Numbered from the stretch's first letter, positions 8,424-17,543 are shown. The stretch is DNA of 64,000 nucleotides from Aliiglaciecola lipolytica E3 (GCF_000314975.1 NZ_BAEN01000076.1:526186-590185), one strand, 5' to 3'. The notes: generated by a model not told the origin, from the sequence alone. Program-made: numbers and translations.

Positions 8424-9023
8424 TTAAAGCGGTGGCAATATCGTAACTTTATTCAGCAGTACTGGCTCAATTGGCACATCTGCCCAGCCAATCACTGCAT
8501 CATATTGGGTTTCCACTTGAGAGATGGCATCAAGCACATCAGTCCCCTCTGTGACATAACCGAACACCGCATAGCCCCACTTTCTGCCAGGATCTAAACT
8601 TTCGTTATCATTGAGGTTGAAATAAAATTGTCGATTAGCAGTATGCTCACCATTAGAACGTGCCATGGCAATTGTATAAGTTTGATTCTTTAAACCGTTA
8701 CCTGACTCATTGAAAATATCTGGAAATTTTGGCAAATCTTTCATGTCTTTATCATAGCCGCCACCTTGCACGACAAAGTCAGCAATTATGCGGTGAAAAA
8801 CAGTTCCTTCGTAACTACGTTTATCTACATAACGCAAAAAATTATTTACCGTAATAGGGGCTCTGGAGCGATCAAGCTCAACTACAAAATCCCCCATTGT
8901 GGTATGCATTTTAACCCTTGGATAATAATTATCTGGCTGGATTTGCGAGCCATCGTCTTTGGGTTTTCCATGGGCCATAAACGTACACAATGAGAGTATT
9001 AATACTACTAAATAATGCTTCAT
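8424..9023 (-). CDS. Periplasmic cyclophilin-type peptidyl-prolyl cis-trans isomerase
   Basis: 199 residues with a signal peptide (residues 1-19, hydrophobic core LVVLILSLCTFMAHG). The cyclophilin fold is clear: TTMGDFVVELD start, catalytic-region TVFHRIIADFVVQGGG (Arg of FHR), QFYFNLNDNESLD substrate-groove segment and AVFGYVTEG. It should accelerate proline isomerisation during folding of exported proteins, like PpiA, though the insert around DKDMKDLPKFPDIFNES is longer than in E. coli PpiA. It is transcribed away from its convergent GNAT neighbour and 11 bases downstream of rlmG on the same strand, so co-transcription with rlmG is possible. Confidence 0.93.
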   Translation of the reverse strand: MKHYLVVLILSLCTFMAHGKPKDDGSQIQPDNYYPRVKMHTTMGDFVVELDRSRAPITVNNFLRYVDKRSYEGTVFHRIIADFVVQGGGYDKDMKDLPKFPDIFNESGNGLKNQTYTIAMARSNGEHTANRQFYFNLNDNESLDPGRKWGYAVFGYVTEGTDVLDAISQVETQYDAVIGWADVPIEPVLLNKVTILPPL

Positions 9024-9034
9024 CTAATTTCTCT

Positions 9035-10174
9035 TTATTTTAACGAGGATAAAATACTAAATTTTCTATCGCTTGCGACAACACTATAACCGCCAAACAA
9101 CCGTTTTAATTTTTGTGGATAGTCTAAGTGCCGATTGCCAATAACCCTTAGTTCTCCGCCTTTTGCTAATTTCGAACACGCATCTTCAAACATCTGAGTC
9201 GCAATGTGATCAGTGATAGTGTTCAGTTGATGAAACGGCGGATTACAAATTACGATATCAATTTGTTGTTGTTTTTCCAACCGCTCCAAGCAATTACTGA
9301 CTACAAATTGGGCGCGATTGAATTGATCTGGCAAATTGTTTTTCACATTTTGTCTGGCTGACTCGACTGCCATATAGGATTCATCTACAAATATGACCTG
9401 TGCGTCTGCAAAGCGTTTTAAAACACATAAACCAACGACGCCATTGCCACAACCTAAATCGACCACGATTTTTCCATTACAATTGGGCAGGTTATCTATC
9501 AGCATGCGTGCACCAATATCGATTTGCTGACGTGCAAATACATTTGCATGGTTAAGAATCGTAAATGGTTCTTGATCCATTTCCCAGGTGGTTGGGTAAG
9601 GTGAAATTTGTTGAGTTAAAGGCAATTCCGGCTCACAAAATATTAGTCGCGCTTTTTTCTTGGCCAACGATGTATGCGTCTTGCCTAAATATTTTTCAAA
9701 TAACGCTAACGTTGATTTTTGAATTGCTTTGGCTTTTGCCCCTGCCACTATTCGCGTAGTCGGTGCAAGTACGGATTGCAGTTGAATTAATTGATGTTCC
9801 AACAAGGCCAAGGTTTTTGGAATTTTTATAATAACCCAATCAGGAGCCTGTGGGATTTGCGCGAGGCTGTCATGAAACTTGATTCGCGTTTTATCTAATT
9901 CATTTTCTCGAATATTATGTTGGCAGGCAATTTGTGCAACCAATGAATCGCTAACGTGATGAATGTCAGCCTCATTTAGCCAACATGAGAGAGCCCCAAA
10001 ATCATCATTCATGATGACGATACTAGCTTGTGTAATATCACCTTGCTCTTGATGGATGTGTTCTAAAATAAGTTCATCAGCAGCATCCCACGCCTGCCAA
10101 CTAGGGTGAGCAAATCGTCTGGGATAACGGTATAATTGCAGAGATTTCTCTAAAAAATGAAAGCTAGTATTCAT
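9035..10174 (-). CDS. rlmG: 23S rRNA (guanine(1835)-N(2))-methyltransferase
   Basis: 379 residues, colinear with E. coli RlmG (YgjO), which methylates G1835 of 23S rRNA in protein-free RNA. It has the duplicated methyltransferase layout: an N-terminal degenerate domain (LQAWDAADE-like SWQAWDAADE, IPKTLALLE, AGAKAK) and a catalytic C-terminal domain with SAM motif VVDLGCGNGVVGL and the base-binding NPPF motif (VICNPPFHQ), followed by NRHLDYPQKLK. ATG at 10174 is preferred; a TTG at 10204 would add ten residues without matching family starts and would run further into the divergent alkB-like gene. Confidence 0.93.
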   Translation of the reverse strand: MNTSFHFLEKSLQLYRYPRRFAHPSWQAWDAADELILEHIHQEQGDITQASIVIMNDDFGALSCWLNEADIHHVSDSLVAQIACQHNIRENELDKTRIKFHDSLAQIPQAPDWVIIKIPKTLALLEHQLIQLQSVLAPTTRIVAGAKAKAIQKSTLALFEKYLGKTHTSLAKKKARLIFCEPELPLTQQISPYPTTWEMDQEPFTILNHANVFARQQIDIGARMLIDNLPNCNGKIVVDLGCGNGVVGLCVLKRFADAQVIFVDESYMAVESARQNVKNNLPDQFNRAQFVVSNCLERLEKQQQIDIVICNPPFHQLNTITDHIATQMFEDACSKLAKGGELRVIGNRHLDYPQKLKRLFGGYSVVASDRKFSILSSLK

Positions 10175-10198
10175 GAAAGCCGAATTCAAGTAAGTTGT

Positions 10199-10813
10199 AT
10201 GCAACAGGATTTATTTTCAACCCCCCCAGCGGGTCTTATCAAAATGCCAATGGTAGATGCAGAAGTGCATTATCAAGCTGACTTTTTGGATCAGGACACA
10301 GCCAATCAATTGTATCAGAATTTAATGGTTAATTTAGCTTGGCAACAGGAATCTATCCAAATCTATGGACGAAAAGTGGCAATTCCTCGATTACAGGCTT
10401 GGTATGGGGATAAGCAAACTACTTATCGTTATTCTGGATTGGAGATGCACCCCATACCTTGGACAAAGGAACTATATAGTTTAAAACAAAAGCTCGAGCA
10501 GGCCTGCGATTCTCAATTTAATTCGGTTTTAGCTAACTGGTATCGAAACGGTCAAGATGGAATGGGTTGGCACGCAGACAATGAAACTGAGTTAGGTGAA
10601 CAGCCTGTTATTGCATCATTAACTTTGGGGTATCCTCGAGATTTCGATTTTAAACATAGGCGCAGTGCCCAAAAAATAAGAATTTCGCTGCAAAATGGGA
10701 GTTTATTGGTAATGGCAGGTAACACCCAGCAACATTGGCTACATAGTCTTCCTAAGCGCAGTAACTTAGTTCAAGGCCGGATTAATCTTACCTTTCGCAA
10801 GATCCTTTTCTAA
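10199..10813 (+). CDS. AlkB-type 2-oxoglutarate/Fe(II) DNA dealkylation dioxygenase
   Basis: 204 residues. Enzymes of this family oxidatively remove 1-methyladenine and 3-methylcytosine from DNA. The iron triad is visible as H125-x-D127 (GWHADNE) and H182 (LHSLPK), and the 2-oxoglutarate arginines as R194 and R200 in RINLTFR. The short N-terminus and GLEMHPIPWTKEL pattern resemble the ALKBH2/3-like bacterial group rather than E. coli AlkB. The start at 10199 (MQQDLF) is chosen because the upstream ATG at 10157 would overlap rlmG on the other strand and adds residues unlike the family; neither has a strong ribosome binding site. Confidence 0.9.
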   Translation: MQQDLFSTPPAGLIKMPMVDAEVHYQADFLDQDTANQLYQNLMVNLAWQQESIQIYGRKVAIPRLQAWYGDKQTTYRYSGLEMHPIPWTKELYSLKQKLEQACDSQFNSVLANWYRNGQDGMGWHADNETELGEQPVIASLTLGYPRDFDFKHRRSAQKIRISLQNGSLLVMAGNTQQHWLHSLPKRSNLVQGRINLTFRKILF

Positions 10814-10959
10814 ATATTCACGTTATAAAAACTTCAATTACAGCGTCGATAAATAATATCTATCAGACTCAATCACTTAAGATAAAACGTGAAAAAATAG
10901 ATTTTTAATCCGCTCCGAACAGGCTAAATTTATACACAGACACACAGAGGGACCAAACT

Positions 10960-11283
10960 ATGAACATACAAAACAATATTGAGCAAAAGTTGTTGTCACA
11001 TTTTAATCCTGCTCATTTGGAAGTCATTAACGAAAGTTTTATGCACAATGTACCAGATGGGTCTGAAACGCATTTCAAGGTTGTATTAGTGACACCAGAA
11101 TTTGCAGGTAAGCGTTTAATCAATCGCCATAGAGCGGTAAATGCTGTGCTTAAAGAAGAGCTTGCAGACCATATTCATGCTTTAGCTCTACATACATACA
11201 CTGGAGAAGAGTGGCAAAGCTTGTATGGTAATTCTCCTGATTCACCTAATTGCCTGGGGGGAATGAAACGGGCAGCTTCATAA
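10960..11283 (+). CDS. bolA: BolA family protein
   Basis: 107 residues, the BolA length and fold: [14 protein letters not shown], then a beta-hairpin with [15 protein letters not shown], the signature [13 protein letters not shown] helix, and [13 protein letters not shown]. The conserved His residues of the HTYT and RHR segments are ligands for a shared [2Fe-2S] cluster with monothiol glutaredoxins in the known family; BolA also affects morphology and biofilm genes in E. coli. The start has AGAGGG eight bases upstream. It is monocistronic here, followed by a hairpin at 11303-11331, with no glutaredoxin gene next to it. Confidence 0.93.
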   Translation: MNIQNNIEQKLLSHFNPAHLEVINESFMHNVPDGSETHFKVVLVTPEFAGKRLINRHRAVNAVLKEELADHIHALALHTYTGEEWQSLYGNSPDSPNCLGGMKRAAS

Positions 11284-11302
11284 AGTAATTTCGGTATCAA
11301 AT

Positions 11303-11331
11303 GGAGTGCAGGTTAATGGGGCTTGCACTCC
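11303..11331. other. Hairpin between the convergent bolA and btuF genes
   Basis: GGAGTGCA (11303-11310) and TGCACTCC (11324-11331) form a perfect 8-bp stem with a 13-base loop. No T-run follows on either strand, but it sits exactly between two converging genes, so a weak bidirectional terminator or 3'-end stabiliser is the likeliest role. Confidence 0.45.
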
Positions 11332-11349
11332 GTACCATTCCACTAATTA

Positions 11350-12246
11350 TTATTTAGCGTAAAACAACCTTGCGCGCTCAATGTTTTCGCACAATAGTTC
11401 TATTTCACTCAACACTCGGGTTGTCATTCTATACACCTTGTCTGCGTTTGGCCGCAATATAAAATGGTTTTCGACTGCAGGAATAAATCCAAACTGTTGC
11501 CAGTCGAATAATCTACTTTCTATTTGCTGCGCTGCTTTGGGTTGAATAATTACCTGTGGCATTCTACTGATAACTTGCTCAAGGGATACGGAAGGGTAAT
11601 CTTCGTTAATTTCTGCAAAGATGTTTCTGGCCCCACAAAGATCGAGGTGTTGTTGTGGCCACGCGTCACCAGCAATAGTCTGCATTGGAGCTGGCCATAT
11701 TTCGTAGAAGACAGAAATCGATTGTTTTGCAGCATACTGTTTGCGCATGTTTGTAAGGTGCAATTGATAGTTGTCAGCCAGCAAATTGGCTTGTTGTTGC
11801 CTACCGGTAAGTTCACCGAAAATACGTATTTCTTTGCTAACATCTTCTAACACTTTAGGATCAGAATAAAACACGCGAATACCAAATTCTTCCAATCTGG
11901 CTAGGTCAGTTAATGAATTTCCGCTTCTCCAAGCAATAACTAAATCGGGTCTTAATTGCAGTATTTTTTCGATTTGTAAGCGGCTATGATCGCCAACCCG
12001 TGGTAGTGTTTTGGCTTGTTCCGGAAAATCTGCGTAGGTGCCTGTGGCAATGATCTGATGTCCTGCGCCTATGTCGAATAATAACTCTACAATATGTGGA
12101 GCTAGGGCAATGATTTTAAGATTTTGTTTATGTTGAATGTTTAGATTGTCATTCGGTTCAACAGCTTCACAAACGCCCATACATAGCAGCAATATAAGCG
12201 AAACAAACGGTAAAAAAGGTGATTTATTATCTTTTACTGGCTTCAT
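11350..12246 (-). CDS. btuF: Vitamin B12 ABC importer, periplasmic binding protein
   Basis: 298 residues. An N-terminal signal peptide (about 1-28, FLPFVSLILLLCMGVCEA) precedes a class III binding protein of the BtuF/FepB type: strand IIALAPHIVELLFDIGAG, then PRVGDHSRLQIEKILQLRPDLVIAWRSGN, a long linking helix and a second lobe with FYEIWPAPMQTIAGDAW. It captures cobalamin in the periplasm and docks on BtuC. The start codon shares one base with the btuC stop (TGATG), so the btuDCF genes are translationally coupled and controlled by the cobalamin riboswitch upstream of btuD. Confidence 0.9.
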   Translation of the reverse strand: MKPVKDNKSPFLPFVSLILLLCMGVCEAVEPNDNLNIQHKQNLKIIALAPHIVELLFDIGAGHQIIATGTYADFPEQAKTLPRVGDHSRLQIEKILQLRPDLVIAWRSGNSLTDLARLEEFGIRVFYSDPKVLEDVSKEIRIFGELTGRQQQANLLADNYQLHLTNMRKQYAAKQSISVFYEIWPAPMQTIAGDAWPQQHLDLCGARNIFAEINEDYPSVSLEQVISRMPQVIIQPKAAQQIESRLFDWQQFGFIPAVENHFILRPNADKVYRMTTRVLSEIELLCENIERARLFYAK

Positions 12247-13274
12247 CAGCGACCTCGACTTTGCTGTAATGTAAATAAAAAGAATATACTGCCAATCGCC
12301 GAGGTGATAATACCAATTGGGATTTCTTGATTTTCAATAATCACCCGGGCGACGACGTCAATCCAAATTAAAAAGCTGCCACCAACAAATACACAACCAA
12401 TAATGAGACTTCTACTGGTAACCCCAAACCAGCCTCTGACAATGTGTGGGATCATTAACCCTACAAAACCTATCCCACCGCAATAAGCAACGATGCACGA
12501 GGTCAAAGCTGCACAAATCATTAATACCAATAATCGTAAAGAGTCGACCTTAATACCCAGTGTCTGGGCGTTCTCGTCGCCCAATAACATGGCGTCTATG
12601 TGTCGACCGTAAAGCCATAAGACAATGACGCCTATCGTCACAACCGGCAACATGATCCAAACAAACCACATTTGTGCACTGGCCAAGCTGCCCAGTAACC
12701 AAAAAATGACTTTATTGGCTGCAAATGGCTCGGCCATAAATAATAAAAAGTGACTTAATGCGCTCAGCATAAATGAAACGGCTACCCCGGCTAAAAGCAA
12801 AAACTCTGTGCGCTCCCCGAACAATCTCTTCGACAATATTTGAACTAAGATGACCGAAAAAAATGCACCCAAAAATGCTGAAAGAGGCAACGCATAAGAA
12901 AATGGAATCTGCGCCAAATAGGCAAATAGAGATGATTGACTAGCTAAGCTACCATTAAACAAAAGCGTAGCGATACTTGCCCCTAAGCCAGCACCTGAAA
13001 CAACCCCAAAAAGATAGGGATCGGCCAGTGGATTGCGGTACACGTTTTGTAATGTTGCCCCCGCTACTGCAAGTCCTGCACCAACTAAAAATCCAACCAA
13101 AACGCGTGGTAATCGCACCTGCCAAAAAATTGCTTCATCAACATTGGAGGCACAGTCATGGCTAATACATTGAAAGATGCCTGCGAGGTCTAACTGGGCC
13201 GCACCAAAAAACATTCCACAGAAAATACTTAAAACACTAAAACTGACCAGTATTGCAAATTTAGACTTAGTCAT
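12246..13274 (-). CDS. btuC: Vitamin B12 ABC importer, permease
   Basis: 342 residues of the FecCD/BtuC permease family with about ten transmembrane segments. Family marks include VRLPRVLVGFLVGAGLAVAGATLQNVYRNPLADPYLFGVVSGAGLGA near the N-terminus, the FWLLGSLASA loop, the GDENAQTLGI coupling helix that contacts the ATPase, and GGIGFVGLMIPHIVR near the end. Usually a homodimer forming the pathway for B12 across the inner membrane. It overlaps btuD by eight bases and btuF by one, as expected of one operon unit. Iron-siderophore permeases are close relatives; the riboswitch decides for cobalamin. Confidence 0.92.
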   Translation of the reverse strand: MTKSKFAILVSFSVLSIFCGMFFGAAQLDLAGIFQCISHDCASNVDEAIFWQVRLPRVLVGFLVGAGLAVAGATLQNVYRNPLADPYLFGVVSGAGLGASIATLLFNGSLASQSSLFAYLAQIPFSYALPLSAFLGAFFSVILVQILSKRLFGERTEFLLLAGVAVSFMLSALSHFLLFMAEPFAANKVIFWLLGSLASAQMWFVWIMLPVVTIGVIVLWLYGRHIDAMLLGDENAQTLGIKVDSLRLLVLMICAALTSCIVAYCGGIGFVGLMIPHIVRGWFGVTSRSLIIGCVFVGGSFLIWIDVVARVIIENQEIPIGIITSAIGSIFFLFTLQQSRGR

Positions 13275-14085
13275 TTATTACGTTCCTGCCATTTGCCACA
13301 TCGGCTTGCTCAATATTGGGAGGATAAAATTCAATTCTAATCTTATGTGTGGAGGGTTTGATCACGACATCACAGGGCGTTTTATAAACCTGTTGCAAAC
13401 GTGTCTGAGTTAATACTTCTTGAGGGCTGCCAAAGGACATCAATTTACCTTCTGCCAATAAGCATAGTTGATCACAGTATTCAGCAGCATGATTGAGATC
13501 ATGCAAGCTCATTACGATGGTAACGTTTTGTTGTTTCGCAATTTTACGTAGCAAAGATAATATTTGGTGTTCGTAGTACACATCTAAATGATTGATTGGC
13601 TCGTCGAGTACAAATAAACCCGCTGTTTGTACAAGTGCTCTGGCAATTTGTGCCCGCTGCTGTTCTCCGCCAGAGAGTGAATGAAAAGGTTGTTTTGCTT
13701 TTGCGCTTAAACCTACTTGTTCAAGAGCTGTGGATATTACGTCTTTTTGTGCTATTGAAACTTTAGAGAATAAGGTCTGATGCGGTAGTAAGCCCATACT
13801 TACTATTTGCTCTAAATTAAGATTAAAGACGCGACTATTGAACTGGTTCACTACCGCAATTTGCTGAGCGCGGGCTATTGCAGGTAAATTTTCAATCGCG
13901 TTTGAGCGCCAAAATACTTGTTGTTGTGAACTGAGTTGGCCAGAGATGAGCTTTAGTAGCGTTGTCTTGCCAGCTCCATTGGGTCCCAAAATACCGATAA
14001 CAGAACCCGTGTCAGCTTGGAAGTGGATATCTGACAAGATTGTAGTACCAGCAATTTGATAGCTTAGATTGCTTAATTTGAGCAT
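13267..14085 (-). CDS. btuD: Vitamin B12 ABC importer, ATPase
   Basis: 272 residues with all ABC ATPase marks: Walker A GPNGAGKT (34-41), Q-loop region VVNQFNS, signature LSGGEQQRAQIARAL, Walker B LFVLDEP and the switch His in SLHDLNHA. It powers BtuC. ATG at 14085 is preferred because AGG lies six bases before it; upstream ATGs at 14100 and 14106 lack a site and begin next to the probable expression platform of the riboswitch. It is the first gene of btuDCF. No btuB outer-membrane receptor gene is in the window. Confidence 0.92.
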   Translation of the reverse strand: MLKLSNLSYQIAGTTILSDIHFQADTGSVIGILGPNGAGKTTLLKLISGQLSSQQQVFWRSNAIENLPAIARAQQIAVVNQFNSRVFNLNLEQIVSMGLLPHQTLFSKVSIAQKDVISTALEQVGLSAKAKQPFHSLSGGEQQRAQIARALVQTAGLFVLDEPINHLDVYYEHQILSLLRKIAKQQNVTIVMSLHDLNHAAEYCDQLCLLAEGKLMSFGSPQEVLTQTRLQQVYKTPCDVVIKPSTHKIRIEFYPPNIEQADVANGRNVIND

Positions 14086-14237
14086 TGCTTTACCTGTCAT
14101 TCCCATTGAACACTAAAAAGCCAAAATTGAATTTTGACGGGGTTTAATTTGATGCAAGGGGAAATCAGTATCGCAAAGAATACTAGAGTAAATCGTGTGA
14201 TCCCGCACGCTACAAAAAATAAGTGAGTAATTGAATA

Positions 14238-14345
14238 TTACGTTGGTATCTGACTTTTAGCCGCTGATGTAGGCTGACTAATTACAGTTGCGGGTACAGT
14301 TTTGGATTTACACCAAATTCCCATTTCATATTCTGTCGCTAAAAT
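14238..14345 (-). promoter_or_regulatory. Cobalamin riboswitch upstream of btuDCF
   Basis: Read on the minus strand, the leader contains the conserved core of the cobalamin riboswitch in the right order: GGGAA ... GGTGTAAATCC (14304-14322), then CTGTACCCGCAACTGTAA (about 14281-14298), the B12-box region, and GTCAGATACCAAC (14242-14254), which matches the 3' conserved GCCAGGAxACC segment. It is about 150 bases before btuD, correctly oriented. Binding of adenosylcobalamin should switch off the importer. A possible terminator-like inverted repeat (CAAAATT/AATTTTG, near 14125-14139) precedes a short T-run just ahead of btuD, but sequestration of the ribosome binding site is equally possible. Confidence 0.88.
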
Positions 14346-14434
14346 ATAACAATCTTTAGCTTTGTGCCCTAGCGTTATTTGCTAAAAAAACGTTTAATAT
14401 CGAACAAATAGAATAATAAAACAGGTAAAAGAGA

Positions 14435-14968
14435 ATGTTTAAGGCAGCATCCCTTTCTCGCGCCATTGACGTAGTCAACGATAGCATTTGCAAACTAGTC
14501 AGTTGGTTTACATTGTTTATGGTGTTAATCACATTGCTAATTGTGGTGTTGAGATACGGTTTTGATATTGGTTGGATAGCCATGCAAGAATCCGTCATGT
14601 ATCTACATGCTTGTGTATTTCTATTAGGCAGTGCGCATACGCTGCGCGTTAATGAACACGTTAGAGTTGACATTTTTTATTGTCGTTTTGATGTCTTAAA
14701 AAAAGCCAAAGTAGACCTGTTTGGTACATTGTTTTTTATGCTGCCTGTCAATATTTTTATTTTTATTATTTGTTGGGATTATGTAGTAGCAGCTTGGAAA
14801 ATCTTGGAAGATTCTCAGGCTGCTGGAGGTATTCCAGCGGTATTTCTGCTTAAAACCTTTATTCTCATGTTTGCCGGTTTAATGGTGCTACAAGGCATTG
14901 CAGAATTAATTCGCAATATCACTTTATGTGTAACTAAAAATGAAAGCGTATTGGGAGAAGTAAAATAA
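14435..14968 (+). CDS. TRAP transporter small permease (DctQ-like)
   Basis: 177 residues with four predicted membrane segments (about 22-45, 55-75, 97-120, 135-157), the DctQ fold: the typical RYGFDIGWIAMQESVMYLHACVFLLGSAHTLR stretch with E in the second segment and HVRVDIFY. It forms the membrane pair with the large permease encoded next, with which it overlaps by one base (TAATG). The ribosome binding site AGG lies upstream of ATG 14435. It starts a three-gene TRAP operon that diverges from btuDCF. Confidence 0.9.
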   Translation: MFKAASLSRAIDVVNDSICKLVSWFTLFMVLITLLIVVLRYGFDIGWIAMQESVMYLHACVFLLGSAHTLRVNEHVRVDIFYCRFDVLKKAKVDLFGTLFFMLPVNIFIFIICWDYVVAAWKILEDSQAAGGIPAVFLLKTFILMFAGLMVLQGIAELIRNITLCVTKNESVLGEVK

Positions 14969-16326
14969 TGGAATATCTCTCTTTAGTTATGTTTTTAATC
15001 GTCTGTATTACGTTGCTCTTAGGCTACCCAGTCGCCTATACCTTAGCTGGAACGGCGCTAATATTTGCCGGAGTTGGCGCATTCTTCGGAGTGTTTGATA
15101 CTGCGTATTTGCAGGCTGTACCGAGCCGGCTGTATGGCATAGTCACTAATCAAACCCTCATAGCCGTTCCTTTGTTTGTGTTTATGGGAGTAATGCTAGA
15201 AAAATCTAAGGTCGCGGAAAATTTACTCATAGCTATGGGACAAGTTTTCGGGCGCTTAAAGTCGGGGTTGGCTATTTCGGTCGTGTTGGTTGGTATGTTG
15301 CTAGCTGCAAGTACGGGCATTGTCGGTGCAACTGTAGTCACTATGGGGTTGCTGTCTCTTCCTACGATGTTGAAACAGGGCTACTCACCCGCATTTGCTT
15401 CAGGTGCTATTTGTGCAACAGGCACATTAGGGCAAATCATTCCTCCTTCAATTGCGTTAGTGTTGCTAGGGGATGTTTTATCGAGCGCTTTTCAACAAGC
15501 TCAATTGAATATGGGGATTTTCTCTCCTGAGTCCGTTTCCGTAGGCGACTTATTTTTGGGCGCATTAGTGCCAGGCATGATTTTAGTGGCTATGTATTTA
15601 TTGTATGTGGTGCTGTTTGCAAGCCGACACATTGATAAAAACGTGCGAAGTGAACATAACAATAATCAGGTTTCAGTTAATTTATTGGGTGCCCTGTTTC
15701 CTCCGTTAATTTTAATTTTCGTCGTTTTAGGTTCTATTTTAGGTGGCTATGCAACGCCAACAGAAGCTGCCGGTGTGGGGGCTGCTGGTGCATTGTTATT
15801 GGCGCTCTCTACGCAACAGTTTAATTTTACAAAGTTAAAAGAGGTAATGTTGAGCACCACTCGTGTTACCGCCATGGTGTTCTTAATCTTGATTGGCGCA
15901 TCCATATTTTCATTAGTGTTTCGTGGATTCGGTGGTGAAGAGCTTATTGAAGACTTTTTCCAACAACTGCCAGGAGGCACTTTTAGCGCAGTTTTGCTCG
16001 TCATGGTTGTTATATTTTTACTTGGGTTTATTCTGGATTTTATTGAAATTACCTTTGTAGTAGTGCCGATCGTTGCACCTGTGCTTTTGGCGATGGGGGT
16101 TGATCCTATCTGGTTAGGGATAATGATTGCAGTGAATTTGCAGACATCGTTTCTGACACCTCCATTTGGCTTTGCCTTGTTCTATTTGCGCGGTGTCGCG
16201 CCGGCAAATGTTCAGACCACTCATATATACAAAGGCGTGATACCCTTTATTATTATTCAGTTGTTGTTATTGATAGGCTTGGCAATTTGGCCAAATCTGG
16301 TAACTTGGCTGCCTTCAATATTGTGA
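14968..16326 (+). CDS. TRAP transporter large permease (DctM-like)
   Basis: 452 residues, about 12 membrane segments, of the DctM/ion-transporter superfamily. Diagnostic stretches are the LGYPVAYTLAG start, TGIVGATVVTMGLLSLPTML with helical hairpins, GTLGQIIPPSIALVLLGD and the mirrored LQTSFLTPPFGFALFYLRG, which are the two pseudo-symmetric substrate/Na+ sites of TRAP permeases. It moves substrate delivered by the binding protein using the sodium gradient, which the Na+-NQR pump encoded further along can supply. Confidence 0.93.
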   Translation: MEYLSLVMFLIVCITLLLGYPVAYTLAGTALIFAGVGAFFGVFDTAYLQAVPSRLYGIVTNQTLIAVPLFVFMGVMLEKSKVAENLLIAMGQVFGRLKSGLAISVVLVGMLLAASTGIVGATVVTMGLLSLPTMLKQGYSPAFASGAICATGTLGQIIPPSIALVLLGDVLSSAFQQAQLNMGIFSPESVSVGDLFLGALVPGMILVAMYLLYVVLFASRHIDKNVRSEHNNNQVSVNLLGALFPPLILIFVVLGSILGGYATPTEAAGVGAAGALLLALSTQQFNFTKLKEVMLSTTRVTAMVFLILIGASIFSLVFRGFGGEELIEDFFQQLPGGTFSAVLLVMVVIFLLGFILDFIEITFVVVPIVAPVLLAMGVDPIWLGIMIAVNLQTSFLTPPFGFALFYLRGVAPANVQTTHIYKGVIPFIIIQLLLLIGLAIWPNLVTWLPSIL

Positions 16327-16344
16327 TCGGTCAATGGATGTGTA

Positions 16345-17442
16345 ATGAAAACTTTTAATTTTACTTTTTTACTTTTTTTCACCGTTTTACTGGCCGCCTG
16401 TGGTGATAAATCATCATCAGGCAATGTCAGCGCTGAACCCCAGCAAACCTATGAATGGAAGCTTGTTACGTCGTGGCCGAAAAATTTTCCAGGGCTTGGT
16501 AAAGCGCCGGAAACCTTCGCTAAGTATGTAGAGCGTATGTCAAATGGACGTCTCAAAATCAAAGTCTTTGGGGATGGCCAAATGGTACCAGGATTTGAGG
16601 TGTTCGATACGGTGTCTAGCGGGGCTGCTGAAATTGGCCACTCCGGTTCGTATTATTGGAAAGGTAAAGCGCCAGCTGCACAAATATTTACGGCAATACC
16701 ATTTGGCATGAATGCAACAGAGTTTAACGGTTGGCTACACTATGGTGGTGGCTTAGAAATGTGGCGTGAACTTTATGCCCCGTTTAATCTCATTCCCTTT
16801 GCAGGTGGCAATACCGGCGTGCAAACGGCGGGATGGTTTAAAAAAGAAATCAACAGTGTAAAGGATTTAAAAGGGCTTAAAATGCGCATTCCTGGCCTAG
16901 GTGCAGAGGTGCTTAAAAAGGTAGGAGGGATTCCAATTGCCTTGACTGGAGGCGAATTATTTACCTCATTACAGTCAGGCGCGATCGATGCCACTGAGTG
17001 GGTAGGTCCGTACAATGATTTATCGTTTGGTTTGCATAAAGCGGCTAAATATTATTATTACTCTGGATGGCATGAACCCGGTGCTAGTCTTGAGTTTATT
17101 GTGAATAAAAGCGCTTTCGAAGCATTACCTGATGATTTGCAAGCAATAATTGAGGTCGCAACACGCGCAGTTAATCAAGATATGTGGGATGAATATACAG
17201 CCGCTAACAATGATGCAATGCGCGCCCTTGTCGATACCCATGGGGTGGATATGCGTCCGTTGCCGGATGATGTGATGGCAGCGTTGCGCGTTGCAAGTGC
17301 TGAGGTAATGCAAGAACAATCAGCAGCAGACCCAACCTTCGCAAAAATTTACGCATCTTATAACGCGTTTCAGCAAGGCGTATCAAAATATCATCAGATT
17401 TCGGAAATGGAATACTATAAAAATCGTGAAGGTAAAGAATAA
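16345..17442 (+). CDS. TRAP transporter substrate-binding lipoprotein, TakP-like (2-oxo acids)
   Basis: 365 residues. The signal peptide ends in a lipobox LAAC with Cys19, so the protein is membrane-tethered. The mature part closely follows the TakP/FcbT1 group of DctP-type binding proteins: SWPKNFPGLGKAPE, GDGQMVPGFEVFD, AEIGHSGSYYW, KMRIPGLGAEV and SGAIDATEWVGPYND followed by YYYYSGWHEPG. In Rhodobacter TakP these regions bind a 2-oxo acid together with Na+. The substrate here is therefore probably a small organic acid such as a 2-oxo acid; exact ligand unknown. It starts 18 bases after the large permease, closing the operon. Confidence 0.88.
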   Translation: MKTFNFTFLLFFTVLLAACGDKSSSGNVSAEPQQTYEWKLVTSWPKNFPGLGKAPETFAKYVERMSNGRLKIKVFGDGQMVPGFEVFDTVSSGAAEIGHSGSYYWKGKAPAAQIFTAIPFGMNATEFNGWLHYGGGLEMWRELYAPFNLIPFAGGNTGVQTAGWFKKEINSVKDLKGLKMRIPGLGAEVLKKVGGIPIALTGGELFTSLQSGAIDATEWVGPYNDLSFGLHKAAKYYYYSGWHEPGASLEFIVNKSAFEALPDDLQAIIEVATRAVNQDMWDEYTAANNDAMRALVDTHGVDMRPLPDDVMAALRVASAEVMQEQSAADPTFAKIYASYNAFQQGVSKYHQISEMEYYKNREGKE

Positions 17443-17543
17443 AATCAGCTGTTCAGATTTGTTGTTGTGCCATTGGCTACTACAATAAGCGCATATAGAG
17501 TAAAAGAGCTCTCAATCGCTGTGACCTAAGAAGCGCAGTGGAT

